Below are positions 37,448 through 52,277 of a stretch of DNA of 64,000 bases, piece after piece. The notes below the pieces were generated by a model. That model was not told where the DNA came from and did not search any database. It was given only the letters and a program-made list of their open reading frames with translations. Both the position numbers and the translations under genes were made by a program. The stretch is from Oryzomonas sp. Lineage in GTDB: Bacteria; Desulfobacterota; Desulfuromonadia; Geobacterales; Pseudopelobacteraceae. How positions within the stretch are numbered: the first letter of the stretch is position 1; every line of letters starts with the position of its first letter. The stretch covers positions 1 through 64,000 of the forward strand of contig JARLHN010000008.1 of assembly GCA_031292255.1 (NCBI GenBank), written 5' to 3'.

Positions 37448-38431
37448 ATGACCCTGCCTGAACTGTTGCAACTCTCGGGAAGCTACTGGGGCACCTGTAC
37501 GCTGCACGCCGGTGTCAAACTCGACGTGTTCACCCATCTGGCCGATGCGCCGCTGTCCGTTTCCCAACTGGCGCGGATCATTCATGCCGATGAGCGGGGG
37601 CTGGACATGCTGCTGAACGCCCTTACCGCCATGGACCTGCTGAATAAGGAAGCGGATTCATTCCGCGCAACCCCCTTCAGCGCCGATTTCCTCTCCAAAA
37701 CATCCGACAACTACATGGGCCATATCATCATGCACCACCAGAACCTGGTGGAGGGATGGAGCCGCCTGGATGAGGCGGTAAAAAGCGGTACCCCGGTCCG
37801 CAAACGCCCCTCCCACGAGGCCGGTGACGATGAACTGGAAAACTTTTTGATGGGCATGTTCAATCTGGCCTCCCACCTGGCCCCCCGCGTTGCGTCGAAG
37901 TTGGATCTGAGCGGCCGCCGCAGGCTGCTCGACCTTGCAGGTGGTCCGGGAACCTATGCCATCCACTTCTGCAAGCAGAACCCCGACCTGACGGCGGTGA
38001 TCTTCGACCTGCCCACCACCCGCCCTTTTGCCGAACAAACCGTGGGCCGTTTCGGCCTATCCGGGCGGATCGCCTTCAGCGGGGGCGACATCACCAGCAA
38101 CGACATCGGCACGGGCTATGACGTGGTGTGGGTTTCGCACCTCCTGCACAGCGAAGGCCCCGAGGCCGCCGCGGCCATTGTTGCCAAGGCGGCAGCGGCG
38201 CTGGCTACCGGCGGCATGCTGCTCATCCAGGAATTTATCCTCGACGACAACCGGGCCGCCCCTCTCCACCCTGCCCTTTTCTCGCTCAACATGCTGGTCG
38301 GAACGCCGGCCGGGCAGGCCTATTCACAAGGGGAGTTGCGGGACATGATGCAGGGTGCCGGCCTCGGTGCGATCAGGCGGCTGGAGATCGATCTTCCCAA
38401 TGGTGCCGGGATAATGGCGGGAACAAGGTAG
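37448..38431 (+). CDS. SAM-dependent O-methyltransferase-like protein
   Basis: A 327-residue cytoplasmic enzyme of the class with an N-terminal winged-helix dimerisation domain (about 1-95, with LSVSQLARIIHADERGLDML) and a C-terminal Rossmann methyltransferase domain. The SAM-binding glycine motif is LLDLAGGPGTYAIHFC, and the acidic GGDIT follows. Related enzymes methylate small aromatic hydroxyl or amine groups. GAAAGGAG lies before the ATG. It trails the efflux genes on the same strand, so it may modify the pump substrate, but the repeat-filled 197-base gap allows separate expression. Confidence 0.82.
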   Translation: MTLPELLQLSGSYWGTCTLHAGVKLDVFTHLADAPLSVSQLARIIHADERGLDMLLNALTAMDLLNKEADSFRATPFSADFLSKTSDNYMGHIIMHHQNLVEGWSRLDEAVKSGTPVRKRPSHEAGDDELENFLMGMFNLASHLAPRVASKLDLSGRRRLLDLAGGPGTYAIHFCKQNPDLTAVIFDLPTTRPFAEQTVGRFGLSGRIAFSGGDITSNDIGTGYDVVWVSHLLHSEGPEAAAAIVAKAAAALATGGMLLIQEFILDDNRAAPLHPALFSLNMLVGTPAGQAYSQGELRDMMQGAGLGAIRRLEIDLPNGAGIMAGTR

Positions 38432-38605
38432 GTGTTGCACACTGAATCGGAAAGCTGATTACCATCAATCTTCCGCCAACAATCAAGTCTTACTTCGACA
38501 AAAAAGGATTAACCCTTTATCTTTAAAAACAAATGTTCTCACCCTCTCATTTTAAAAGAGAGGGAATGGTCTAAACTTTCAGAGAAAAGATGAGCGTCAA
38601 TCAAG

Positions 38606-38647
38606 AACGAAAAAGGCCCGGTACGAACGTACCGGGCCTTTTTCGTT
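38606..38647. terminator. Bidirectional terminator at the end of the kor operon
   Basis: A perfect 19-bp stem, AACGAAAAAGGCCCGGTAC and its reverse complement, around a four-base loop, with A and T runs built into the stem. It ends the minus-strand kor operon and may also stop the + strand methyltransferase transcript. Confidence 0.85.
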
Positions 38648-38667
38648 ATGAAAACCGACTTGTGAAT

Positions 38668-39210
38668 CTAGATGGCAGCCAAAGCCTTCTCATAGCCCAT
38701 GCTGAAGGCTTTCTTGTTCAGTTCCAGGAATGCCTCGGGAACGCTTGAGAGCACTGCCTTCTCGGCGTTTTCCCTGGTAACCTGACCGGACAGGGCGACC
38801 ATGGCGCCCAGGGCGACGATGTTGGCGACGATCTCGCGGCCCACGTCGTTCTTGGCGGTGTTGATGATCGGGAAGGCCACGGTCTTGAAATTGCCCTTGG
38901 GCAACGTCTTGACCAGGTCGGAGTCAACCAGCAGGATGCCGCCTTCCTTGAGGTCATGGGAGTACTTGTTGCATGCTTCCTGGGTCATGGCCAGGAGCGC
39001 GTCGCACTGGGTGACCTTCGGATAGTCGATCGGACCGTCGGAGATGATGACCTCCGACTTGGATGCGCCACCGCGGGCCTCGGGGCCGTAGCTCTGAGAC
39101 TGGACGGCCTGTTTCCCTTCGTAGATGGAGGCGGCTTTTGCCATGATGATCCCGGCGGTGATCAGCCCCTGCCCGCCTGCGCCGGAAAACCTGAGTTCAT
39201 ATCTGGACAT
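38668..39210 (-). CDS. korC: 2-oxoacid:ferredoxin oxidoreductase gamma subunit
   Basis: A 180-residue subunit with the family opening RYELRFSGAGGQGLITAGII and QSYGPEARGGASKSEV, which shapes the substrate channel of the complex. With korA, korB and the ferredoxin korD it forms a 2-oxoglutarate:ferredoxin oxidoreductase, which makes succinyl-CoA (or runs the reverse carboxylation). It is the last gene of the operon, 27 bases after korB. Confidence 0.93.
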   Translation of the reverse strand: MSRYELRFSGAGGQGLITAGIIMAKAASIYEGKQAVQSQSYGPEARGGASKSEVIISDGPIDYPKVTQCDALLAMTQEACNKYSHDLKEGGILLVDSDLVKTLPKGNFKTVAFPIINTAKNDVGREIVANIVALGAMVALSGQVTRENAEKAVLSSVPEAFLELNKKAFSMGYEKALAAI

Positions 39211-39237
39211 TCTCTATCGCTCCTTTTCCTATAATGA

Positions 39238-40053
39238 TTACTTGGCCTGAGCCCGCTCGATCACCTTGGCGTACTCGCCGGTATACTCGGGCCGCTCCTC
39301 CTTGAAGAGGACGCCGGTGAGGACCTTGCCCTTCAACTGCTCGGCGGTCATCTTCTCGGCGGCCTTGACCGGTACCGCAATCTCCTTGAGGTGGTTCATC
39401 ATCTCGATGACCGACTTGAACTTGTTGCGGCGGCCGTAGGTGGTCGGGCAGTCGTCCAGGATTTCCACCACGGAAAAGCCCTTGTGCTGGATGGCTTCGA
39501 CGATCAGTTTGTCGATCTGGGTTGCGTGGTAGGCGGTGCCGCGGGCCACGAAGGTTGCACCGGCGCCGATGGCCAGCTTGGCGATGTCGAATGGCGGATC
39601 AGGGTTGCCGTAAGGGGTCGTCGATGCCTTGGCGCCGGTCGGCGTGGCGGGGGAGAACTGGCCGCCGGTCATGCCGTAGATCTTGTTGTTGAGAATGATG
39701 TAGGTCATGTCGATGTTGCGGCGGCAGGCATGGATGAAGTGGTTGCCGCCAATGGCGACGCCGTCGCCGTCACCCCCGACCAGAAGCACGTTCATTTCGG
39801 GCTTTGCCATCTTGACGCCGGTGGCGAAGGCCGCGGCACGGCCGTGGGCGGTGTGCAGGGTGCAGCAGTCCATGTAGCCGGGCAGGCGGGATGCGCAGCC
39901 GATGCCGGAGACGATGGCGGTATTCTTCGTATCCAGCTTCAGGGTATCGATCGCCCGGATGAGCCCCTTCATGACGATGCCGTGGCCGCAGCCGGGGCAC
40001 CAGATGTGGGGCAGTTTGCCGGGACGGATATACTTATCGTAATCAAAAGCCAT
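39238..40053 (-). CDS. korB: 2-oxoacid:ferredoxin oxidoreductase beta subunit
   Basis: A 271-residue thiamine-diphosphate-binding subunit. It has HIWCPGCGHG with the first cluster-type cysteines, the TPP/metal motif GGDGDGVAIGGNHFIHA, and NNKIYGMTGGQFSP typical of the 2-oxoglutarate branch. The start lies two bases after the korA stop, so the genes are translationally coupled. Confidence 0.94.
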   Translation of the reverse strand: MAFDYDKYIRPGKLPHIWCPGCGHGIVMKGLIRAIDTLKLDTKNTAIVSGIGCASRLPGYMDCCTLHTAHGRAAAFATGVKMAKPEMNVLLVGGDGDGVAIGGNHFIHACRRNIDMTYIILNNKIYGMTGGQFSPATPTGAKASTTPYGNPDPPFDIAKLAIGAGATFVARGTAYHATQIDKLIVEAIQHKGFSVVEILDDCPTTYGRRNKFKSVIEMMNHLKEIAVPVKAAEKMTAEQLKGKVLTGVLFKEERPEYTGEYAKVIERAQAK

Positions 40054-40055
40054 GG

Positions 40056-41189
40056 TTATTTAACCTCCTTGATCTTCGCGATAATCTGGTCGGGGTTGAT
40101 CGGCTCGCCGTCAACGCGGCCGATACTGAGGACCGGGGCCTTACCCTGAACGTTACGCTCGATTTCAAGGGAAGCCATACCCAGGTTCATCTCCGGCACG
40201 ATAAAGCCTTTGACCTTTTGGGCCAGTGCCTTGATCTGCTTGTCCGGGAACGGCCAGAACGTCTTGATGCGGAACATGCCGGCCTTGATGCCCTGCTCGC
40301 GGGCAGCATTGACGGCATAGCGCGCGGAACGGGAGGTGGAGCCGTAAGCCACGACCACAACCTCGGCGTCATCCAGCAGGTACTCCTCAAAGGTGACGAT
40401 ATCGTCAACGTTGGCGTTAACCTTGCGGACCTGGCGCTCTTCCTCGGCCTGAACGATTTCGGCCTTGGTGGTGGGGAAACCGTCCTGCATCTTGTTGAGG
40501 CCGGTGACATGGAACTTGTAGCCGGTGCCGAAGGAGGCCAGCGGCGGCACATCGCCGAAGCTGGTGTCATAGGGCTTGTACTGTTCGGGCGGCACGGTCG
40601 GGGCCTTGCGGGGCACGACCTCGACCTCGCCCGGCTCCGGGAACACGATACGCTCGCGCATGTGGGCCACGATCTCGTCCGGCATGACCATGACCGGGGT
40701 GCGGTACTTCTCTGCGAGGTTGAAGGCGCGGATGATCTCTTCGTAGGTCTCCTGGACCGAGGCAGGCACCAGGCAGATGGCCGGGTGGTCGCCGTGGGTG
40801 CCCCACTTGGCGGACATAACGTCCGACTGGCTCGGGCCAGTGGGCATACCGGTGGAGGGGCCACCGCGCATGACGTTGTAGATAACGCAGGGGATTTCGG
40901 CGATACAGCCGTAACCGATCAACTCCTGCTTAAGGGACAGACCGGGGCCGGAGGTGGACGTCAGGACCTTTGATCCGGCTAGTGAGGCGCCCAGGATGGC
41001 CGCCATGGCGCCGATCTCGTCTTCCATCTGTATGAATTTGCCGCCCAACTTAGGAAGCTCGATGGAACAGACTTCCGCAACCTCTGTCGAGGGTGTGATC
41101 GGGTATCCGGCGAAAAAATTGCATCCGGCATAGATGGCGCCGTGGGCGGCAGCCTCGTTACCCTGAAGAAACGCTACTTTTTTTGACAC
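40056..41189 (-). CDS. korA: 2-oxoacid:ferredoxin oxidoreductase alpha subunit
   Basis: A 377-residue subunit with the pyrimidine-binding part of the TPP fold. It opens KKVAFLQGNEAAAHGAIYAG and continues with YPITPSTEVAE and TSTSGPGLSLKQELIGY, the usual order in KorA. It starts with GTG behind GGGAGG, 20 bases after the ferredoxin gene. Confidence 0.94.
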   Translation of the reverse strand: MSKKVAFLQGNEAAAHGAIYAGCNFFAGYPITPSTEVAEVCSIELPKLGGKFIQMEDEIGAMAAILGASLAGSKVLTSTSGPGLSLKQELIGYGCIAEIPCVIYNVMRGGPSTGMPTGPSQSDVMSAKWGTHGDHPAICLVPASVQETYEEIIRAFNLAEKYRTPVMVMPDEIVAHMRERIVFPEPGEVEVVPRKAPTVPPEQYKPYDTSFGDVPPLASFGTGYKFHVTGLNKMQDGFPTTKAEIVQAEEERQVRKVNANVDDIVTFEEYLLDDAEVVVVAYGSTSRSARYAVNAAREQGIKAGMFRIKTFWPFPDKQIKALAQKVKGFIVPEMNLGMASLEIERNVQGKAPVLSIGRVDGEPINPDQIIAKIKEVK

Positions 41190-41209
41190 TGTTCATTCCT
41201 CCCGTTGAA

Positions 41210-41407
41210 TTAGTCGGTTATGACTTTAATTGCGAAGTCAGGGCACCTCAGTTCGCACTGCATGCACTTGATGCAGGCCTCCAGGTTCTTGACGGCGGCG
41301 ACAAAGCCTTGCATCTCAAGAACCTTTGTGGGGCAGAATTCCACGCAAATGTGGCACCCCTTGCAGTACTTTTCGATAATCTCGATTTTCGGCAGTGTTT
41401 TTTCCAT
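41210..41407 (-). CDS. korD: 2[4Fe-4S] ferredoxin subunit of the kor complex
   Basis: A 65-residue ferredoxin with two CxxCxxCxxxCP motifs: CKGCHICVEFCP and CIKCMQCELRCP. It passes electrons from the TPP site to free ferredoxin. It is the first gene of korDABC, directly behind the terminator of mdh. Confidence 0.94.
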   Translation of the reverse strand: MEKTLPKIEIIEKYCKGCHICVEFCPTKVLEMQGFVAAVKNLEACIKCMQCELRCPDFAIKVITD

Positions 41408-41461
41408 CTGAAAAGACTCCTTTATCCCGTAAAAACGGTGTGAAATTTCAGGCTAAATGTA

Positions 41462-41491
41462 ACAAAAGAAGGGCGTTTGCCCTTCTTTTGT
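41462..41491. terminator. Terminator between mdh and korD
   Basis: ACAAAAGAAGGGC and GCCCTTCTTTTGT form a 13-bp stem with a GTTT loop. It ends the icd-mdh transcript or attenuates read-through into kor. Confidence 0.8.
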
Positions 41492-41524
41492 TTCTCAAAC
41501 AAAAGCCTGACTCGGTTCAGAGTA

Positions 41525-44755
<3,231 letters not shown>

Positions 44756-44950
44756 TTAGTAGTTATACCGGCATCGCCAGAGGCTTCACGAAGGCTGCGC
44801 CTACAGCTTGCGATCCTTTCCCCTGCTGGAACCGGCGCCTGCGTGAATGCCGGGCACAGTTCCCATCGGGGATAATTTTCCAGAAGACGCAAGCGCTAAC
44901 AAAACATTGTAACTTATTATTATTTAACGCTATTTATACCATGTACAGAT

Positions 44951-44986
44951 TTTGTATACAGTATACAAAAGGCATTGGGCTGTCAA
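44951..44986 (-). promoter_or_regulatory. icd promoter overlapped by a perfect 19-bp palindromic operator
   Basis: On the minus strand TTGACA (44986-44981) is followed, after about 17 bases, by a -10 region lying inside TTTGTATACAGTATACAAA (44951-44969), a perfect palindrome about one central A/T. A dimeric regulator bound here would block RNA polymerase. Geobacter is known to repress TCA genes transcriptionally (for example through HgtR), but I cannot identify the protein from the site. Confidence 0.6.
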
Positions 44987-45163
44987 GAAAAAAACTGCCA
45001 ATTGTTTCGACCGCTTTGCGAATAAAATTGCTGCATAATACGGTCGTTTTGTCCCGAAATGGCTTTGGGAACCGCAAAAAACGCAAAATATCGAAAAATA
45101 TCGATAAAAATTAAAGCATTACAGCAAAGCGGCACTTCTCCGGATAGTGTACAATCATATGTT

Positions 45164-45231
45164 GAAGGAGCGGGGGGGACTTTATAGCATGTTTCTGTCA
45201 AAGCAATTTACTAACCGGACATTGCTGATTG
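45164..45231 (+). repeat. TGTCCGG element, right half (copy 4)
   Basis: GGGGGGACTTTATAGCATG and CTAACCGGACAT align with the right two-thirds of the 100-bp element at 12281-12380. The left end is missing. Confidence 0.6.
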
Positions 45232-45279
45232 CTTTTGTTCATTTTTTTCGTACTTATTGTGGATAGCTGTTTTTCTTGT

Positions 45280-45948
45280 TTATTTCTTAAGGGGATAGCG
45301 GCGCGGTATGGTAAGCACCTGCCCCGGCCAGAGCCGCTTGGGATCGCGGATCTGGTCACGGTTGGCGCGGTAGATGAGCGGCCAGAGTGACGCATCATTG
45401 TAGATTTCAGTTCTTCCGGCTATTTGCGGGAGGGTTTCGCCGCGCCGAACCGTGTAGGTGGATGGGAGCTGGACCGGTGCTTCCTTTGAAGCGGCTTTTG
45501 CCTTAGCCGCGGCAGCAGCCTCGGCGGCAGCCTTCAATCGGTTTTGCTCCTGCAGACGCTCCTCCGCCCGGGCCGCTTCCCGCAGGAGCCGCTCCTCCTC
45601 GGCGCGGGCCGCCCGCTCCGCCGCCTGCCGGCGCGCCTCTTGTTCCGCCTGCCGCTTCAGCCGCTGCAGCTCGGCCTTGAGCAGGTCCCCCTTTTCCAGG
45701 GCAAGCAGATAATAGGCATCCGCCTCCTTGTCGTTTTGCTGCACGTGCAGCACCGCCTCCCCATGCTCGAAGGTCTCAACAATGTTGAGATACTCCTCCG
45801 GAAACAGTCGCGGGGCGGCCTGAAGGGACAACTCGTCCACCAGGGTCATGGCCCGCAGGCGCCAGGAGGGGGGCGGCACTTTCGTTGCACAGGAGACAAG
45901 AAGACAGCAACATGCCAAAAACGCTATGGCGGCGGGCCAGCGCACCAT
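45280..45948 (-). CDS. LysM-domain lipoprotein
   Basis: A 222-residue envelope protein. The signal ends in a good lipobox (CLLVSC). A helical, alanine/arginine/glutamate-rich coiled coil (about 90-160) follows, and a C-terminal LysM domain starts STYTVRRGETLPQIAG and ends LTIPRRYP, which binds peptidoglycan glycan. It would bridge membrane and wall. The gene follows aspS by 9 bases, so it is the tail of the lepA-lepB-aspS operon. Confidence 0.85.
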   Translation of the reverse strand: MVRWPAAIAFLACCCLLVSCATKVPPPSWRLRAMTLVDELSLQAAPRLFPEEYLNIVETFEHGEAVLHVQQNDKEADAYYLLALEKGDLLKAELQRLKRQAEQEARRQAAERAARAEEERLLREAARAEERLQEQNRLKAAAEAAAAAKAKAASKEAPVQLPSTYTVRRGETLPQIAGRTEIYNDASLWPLIYRANRDQIRDPKRLWPGQVLTIPRRYPLKK

Positions 45949-45957
45949 TGCGGCTCG

Positions 45958-47742
<1,785 letters not shown>

Positions 47743-47772
47743 AGAGCTATCCTCCATTCAAAATTTAACGAA

Positions 47773-48447
47773 TCAGTTTATCAATTTCCCGATGCTGCGG
47801 AATCGGGGCATGAATTTGTCCTTGTCCCACGACCAGTACTTGATGAACGCCAGCCCCTTGATCTTGTCCCGCGACACGAAGCCCCAAAAACGGCTGTCAT
47901 AGGAGCGGTCACGATTGTCCCCCATCATGAAGTACGAGTTGGGCGGCACCTTGACCGGGCCAAAGGTATCCCGGGGATTCATCTCCTTGGGGATGATGTC
48001 CTTCTCCTTGTGGATTTCGTGGGGATTTTCATAAGGCGTGCCGTTGACGTAGACCTTTTTGTCCTTGCCTTCAACCACGTCGCCCGGCGTGCCGATCACC
48101 CGCTTGATGAAATCCTTGCTGGGGTCCTCGGGATATTCAAAAACGATCACATCGCCCCGCCGCGGGTCGCGGAGCGTGAGCAGCCGCTTGTCGCTAAAAG
48201 GTAGCTTGGTGCCGTAGATGAACTTGTTGACGAGCAGATGGTCGCCAATGGCCAGGGTATCTTCCATGGACCCGGACGGGATTTTGAAGGCCTGTACCAG
48301 GTAGGTGCGGATGACCAGGGCCAGAAGTACGGCAATGATGATGGATTCGGCGTATTCGCGGATCAGGCTTTTCTGCTTAACGTCCGGAACCGGGGCCTGC
48401 TGGGATGATACGGGGGGCTGAAGTGATGCTTCGTTGTGCTCTTCCAT
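47773..48447 (-). CDS. lepB: Signal peptidase I
   Basis: A 224-residue membrane protease that cleaves signal peptides from exported proteins. One membrane segment (about 25-45) is followed by the catalytic Ser in IPSGSMEDTLAIGD and the general-base Lys in FIKRVIGTPGD; GDNRDRSYDSRFWG is the C-terminal box. Start ATG 48447 has AAAGGA upstream. It lies between lepA and aspS in the same direction. Confidence 0.95.
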   Translation of the reverse strand: MEEHNEASLQPPVSSQQAPVPDVKQKSLIREYAESIIIAVLLALVIRTYLVQAFKIPSGSMEDTLAIGDHLLVNKFIYGTKLPFSDKRLLTLRDPRRGDVIVFEYPEDPSKDFIKRVIGTPGDVVEGKDKKVYVNGTPYENPHEIHKEKDIIPKEMNPRDTFGPVKVPPNSYFMMGDNRDRSYDSRFWGFVSRDKIKGLAFIKYWSWDKDKFMPRFRSIGKLIN

Positions 48448-48475
48448 GAAATGTTCCTTTACGGAGAATAGGGAT

Positions 48476-50278
48476 TTATTTGTCGTCCACCTTGAGAATC
48501 GCCAGAAACGCCTCCTGGGGCAGTTCAACGTTCCCGACGTTTTTCATGCGTTTTTTGCCTTCTTTCTGTTTTTCCAGCAGCTTGCGCTTGCGGGTGATGT
48601 CACCGCCATAACACTTGGCAAGGACGTCCTTGCGCATTGCCTTGACCGTCTCGCGAGCTATGACCTTGTTGCCGATGGCCGCCTGGATCGCCACCTCGAA
48701 CATCTGGCGCGGGATCAGTTCCTTCATCTTGGACACCAGGTCACGGCCGCGGAAATAAGCCTTGTCCCGATGGATGATCAGGGACAGGGCGTCCACCACC
48801 TCGCCGTTGATCATGATGTTCATCCTGACCAGTTCGCTGCGGCGATAGTCCAGGTGCTCGTAGTCCAGGGAAGCGTAGCCTTTGGTGATGGATTTCAGTT
48901 TGTCGTAGAAATCGAGTACGATCTCGTTCAGAGGCATCTCGTAGATTATCATGACCCTGGTGGGGGTCAGGTACTTGATCTCCCGCTGCACGCCGCGCTT
49001 TTCCTCGCACAGGGCCAGCACACCGCCGACGAACTCATTGGGCACGTGGATGTGGGCCAGGATGAACGGTTCTTCCAGGTAATCCACGTGCTGCGGCTCG
49101 GGGAGCAGATTGGCGCTCTCGATGGTGACCACTTCGCCGGTGACGCGATGCACCTTGTATACAACCGTCGGGGCGGTGGTGATGAGGTCCAGCCCGAATT
49201 CCCGTTCCAGCCGTTCCTGGATGATCTCCATGTGCAAAAGCCCCAGAAAGCCGCAACGATAACCGAATCCCAGGGCTACCGAGGTCTCCGGCTCGAAGGA
49301 AAAGGAGGAGTCGTTCAGCTTGAGCTTGGCCAGGGCGTCGCGCAATTGCTCGTATTGGGCCGTATCGATTGGATACAGGCCGGAAAAGACCATCGGCTTG
49401 ACCTCTTTGAAGCCGGCGAGCGCCCGTTCGCACTGCCGGTTCAGCAGGGTCACCGTATCGCCCACCTTGGCGTCGGCCACATCCTTGATACCGGCGATCA
49501 CGAATCCGACCTCGCCGGCGCTCAACTCGGGCACTTCGCGCATTACCGGGGCGAACACCCCGACCTTGAGCGCCTCGTAGGAGCGATTGGTGGACATGAG
49601 CTGGATCTTGTCGCCCTTTTTAAGGGTGCCGTCGAAGAGCCGCACCAGGATGATGACCCCCTGATACTGGTCGTACCATGAATCGAACAAAAGCGCCTTG
49701 AGCGGCGCGGCAGCGTCACCCGTAGGCGCGGGAATCTTCTTGATGATCTCTTCAAGGATCTCGTGGGTGCCGATCCCCTCCTTGGCACTGGCCAGCACGG
49801 CGTCATGGGCATCGATGCCGATGATCTCCTCGATCTCTTGAATCACCCGCTCCGGATCGGCCGCGGGCAGGTCGATCTTGTTGAGGACCGGAAAGACCTC
49901 CAGGTTGTTGTCCAAGGCCAGGTAGACGTTGGCCAGGGTCTGGGCCTCGACCCCCTGGGAGGCGTCCACCACCAAAAGCCCGCCTTCGCAGGCAGCCAGG
50001 GAACGGGAAACCTCGTAGGTGAAGTCCACATGGCCGGGAGTGTCGATCAGGTTGAGAACGTAATCGTTGCCGTCGTTGGCATGGTAGTTGAGCCGGACGG
50101 TCTGGGCCTTGATGGTGATGCCCCGCTCACGCTCCAGATCCATCTTGTCCAGAAATTGATCCTGTTTTTCCCGGTCCGAAAGCGCGCCGGTATACTCCAG
50201 GAGGCGGTCGGCCAGGGTTGATTTGCCGTGGTCGATATGGGCGATGATGGAGAAATTGCGCAGTCTGCTGATAGCCAT
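48476..50278 (-). CDS. lepA: Translation factor LepA (EF4)
   Basis: A 600-residue ribosome-binding GTPase. G1 is [10 protein letters not shown]3 DTPGHVDF and G4 NKIDLP, followed by EF-G-like domains and the LepA-specific C-terminal domain with [20 protein letters not shown]. It acts on stalled or back-translocating ribosomes. The frame is open to 50647, but the ATG at 50278 with AAAGGA before it opens the known N-terminus. It is the first gene of lepA-lepB-aspS. Confidence 0.96.
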   Translation of the reverse strand: MAISRLRNFSIIAHIDHGKSTLADRLLEYTGALSDREKQDQFLDKMDLERERGITIKAQTVRLNYHANDGNDYVLNLIDTPGHVDFTYEVSRSLAACEGGLLVVDASQGVEAQTLANVYLALDNNLEVFPVLNKIDLPAADPERVIQEIEEIIGIDAHDAVLASAKEGIGTHEILEEIIKKIPAPTGDAAAPLKALLFDSWYDQYQGVIILVRLFDGTLKKGDKIQLMSTNRSYEALKVGVFAPVMREVPELSAGEVGFVIAGIKDVADAKVGDTVTLLNRQCERALAGFKEVKPMVFSGLYPIDTAQYEQLRDALAKLKLNDSSFSFEPETSVALGFGYRCGFLGLLHMEIIQERLEREFGLDLITTAPTVVYKVHRVTGEVVTIESANLLPEPQHVDYLEEPFILAHIHVPNEFVGGVLALCEEKRGVQREIKYLTPTRVMIIYEMPLNEIVLDFYDKLKSITKGYASLDYEHLDYRRSELVRMNIMINGEVVDALSLIIHRDKAYFRGRDLVSKMKELIPRQMFEVAIQAAIGNKVIARETVKAMRKDVLAKCYGGDITRKRKLLEKQKEGKKRMKNVGNVELPQEAFLAILKVDDK

Positions 50279-50498
50279 AAATCCTTTGGTTAAGCACACT
50301 AAAATGGAATTGTGTAGGATAGATAAATATGGCTTGAATGTAAAGCGGAAAAGCCGGATCGCCCTCATTCCGGGGATGGCCGTGAGGGCGTGATCCGCGC
50401 CTTTTTGTCTTGCGTGCGTTTGCCCTGTCACGGCAGGACGCATCGTTCGGCGTGCTTTTTCCCGATAGGGATTGACGCCGGAGTGCGCGACGCTTAAG

Positions 50499-51848
50499 AT
50501 GCCCGGCATGGACATCTTCTCCGAAAAGACCATCCTCACGGTCAGCCGCCTGACCGCCCTTATCCGGGGGGTGCTGGAGGATAACTTTGACCACGTCTGG
50601 GTAGAAGGGGAGGTTTCCAACCTGTCCCTCCCCTCTTCCGGGCACATCTATTTCACGCTCAAGGATTCAGGTGCCCAGGTGCGGTGCGTCATGTTCAAAA
50701 GCGCCGCCAAAAACCTGAAGTTTCGCCTTTCCGACGGCATGGGACTGATCGTCAGGGGGCGCATATCCGTCTACGACCAGCGCGGCGAATACCAGATCAT
50801 CTGCGAATACATGGAACCGGCCGGCATCGGAGCCCTGCAGATGGCTTTCGTGCAACTCAAGGAGCGCCTGGCCCGGGAGGGGCTCTTCGACGAGGCCCAC
50901 AAACGTCCCATGCCCCGTTTTCCCAAACGGGTGGGCGTGGTGACGTCACCGACGGGCGCCGCCATCCACGACATCCTCAATGTTCTCAAGCGCCGCTTTG
51001 CATCGCTGGAGGTGCTGCTCTACCCGGTGCGTGTCCAGGGCGACGGCGCCGCCAGTGAGATCGCCGCAGCCATCGCCGACATGAACCGCCTGGACGAGGT
51101 GGACGTGCTGATCGTCGGCCGCGGCGGAGGTTCCCTGGAAGACCTGTGGGCATTCAACGAAGAGATCCTGGCCCGGGCCGTCCGTCGCTCCCGCATCCCG
51201 ATCATCTCTGCCGTGGGCCACGAGACCGACTGGACCATCTGCGACTTTGCCGCCGACCTGCGCGCCCCCACCCCATCCGCGGCCGCGGAGTTGGTTACCG
51301 CCAGCGCCGAGGAGTTGCGGGGCCAGGTAGAATCCCTGGCCCACCGCCTGCGCCTGGGGATAGAATCGTACCTGGCCGGCCGCGAATCACGGCTCGGCAT
51401 GTTGCGGCAGGCGCTCCACGACCCCACCACCCTGGTAGGTCACCTGGCCCAGCGGGTAGACGACCTGGCCGAGCGGCTTGCCCTGGGCCTGGAGAACGAC
51501 CTGATCCGGCGCAGGGAACGGTTCAATCGTCTCGAACAATCATTATCATTCAATAACCCGATACACCTGATCGCTGACGGCCGCCAAGGCCTGCAACGCC
51601 TCGAATCGGACTGCAACCGGCTGATGCAATCGAAACTGGAGGCGCTCAGGCTGGCCTTCGGCGAACAGGCCGCGCGCCTGGAGGTGCTCTCGCCGCTCTC
51701 CACCCTCGCCCGTGGCTATGCCATCGCCCTGCGGGACAAGGACGGCACGGTGGTAACCGACGCTGCCCGGCTTGCGGTGGGCGAACTATTGCAGCTCAAC
51801 CTCCACCGGGGAACAGCCACATGCCGCGTGGAGGGCTGGAAGTCCTGA
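50499..51848 (+). CDS. xseA: Exodeoxyribonuclease VII large subunit
   Basis: About 449 residues. The OB-fold N-terminal domain ([20 protein letters not shown]) binds single-stranded DNA; the catalytic domain shows [31 protein letters not shown] and [14 protein letters not shown]; a long coiled coil binds XseB copies. It degrades single-stranded DNA from both ends. Two ATGs (50499 and 50508) are possible starts and neither has a clear ribosome site. It is first in an operon with xseB, ispA and dxs. Confidence 0.95.
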   Translation: MPGMDIFSEKTILTVSRLTALIRGVLEDNFDHVWVEGEVSNLSLPSSGHIYFTLKDSGAQVRCVMFKSAAKNLKFRLSDGMGLIVRGRISVYDQRGEYQIICEYMEPAGIGALQMAFVQLKERLAREGLFDEAHKRPMPRFPKRVGVVTSPTGAAIHDILNVLKRRFASLEVLLYPVRVQGDGAASEIAAAIADMNRLDEVDVLIVGRGGGSLEDLWAFNEEILARAVRRSRIPIISAVGHETDWTICDFAADLRAPTPSAAAELVTASAEELRGQVESLAHRLRLGIESYLAGRESRLGMLRQALHDPTTLVGHLAQRVDDLAERLALGLENDLIRRRERFNRLEQSLSFNNPIHLIADGRQGLQRLESDCNRLMQSKLEALRLAFGEQAARLEVLSPLSTLARGYAIALRDKDGTVVTDAARLAVGELLQLNLHRGTATCRVEGWKS

Positions 51849-51916
51849 ACACTTGACCGTTTGCGGCATATCTGTATAATGTCCGGATACTGAAACGGGT
51901 AAAAAAGGTTCTTAAC

Positions 51917-52144
51917 ATGGCAACGGAAAAATTCGAGACATCCCTCAAAAAGCTGGAAGAGATCGTCAAGCGCCTGGAAGGCGGCTCGATTTCCCTGGAG
52001 GAATCCCTCAAGGCCTTTGAAGAAGGGGTCAAACACGCCGCTTTCTGCTCCCGGAAACTGGACGAGGCCGAGCGGCGGGTCGAGGTGCTGCTGAAGCGCA
52101 AGGACGGTACCTTTGACCGGGAACCGTTTGAACCGGAAGAATAA
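51917..52144 (+). CDS. xseB: Exodeoxyribonuclease VII small subunit
   Basis: A 75-residue helical protein, MATEKFETSLKKLEEIVKRL and onward, with the GGSISLEESLKAFEEGV turn typical of XseB. Several copies coat the coiled coil of XseA. It lies 68 bases after xseA. Confidence 0.93.
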   Translation: MATEKFETSLKKLEEIVKRLEGGSISLEESLKAFEEGVKHAAFCSRKLDEAERRVEVLLKRKDGTFDREPFEPEE

Positions 52145-52151
52145 AGATCAG

Positions 52152-52251
52152 CAATGTCCGATCAGGAAATTGCATTGACTGAAACATATTATTAAGTGCC
52201 CCCCTCCCGTCAAGTGAGGGCGAGCTAACTGCAAATACAAAACCGGACAAC
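52152..52251 (+). repeat. 100-bp TGTCCGG-ended dispersed element, copy 2
   Basis: Starts CAATGTCCGATCAGGAAATT, ends AAACCGGACAAC and has a CCCCTCCCGTC/GAGGG core. It aligns along its full length with the reverse complement of 12281-12380. It lies in the xseB-ispA gap. Confidence 0.8.
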
Positions 52252-52277
52252 ACTGAATAAATAATAGGATAAACGCC

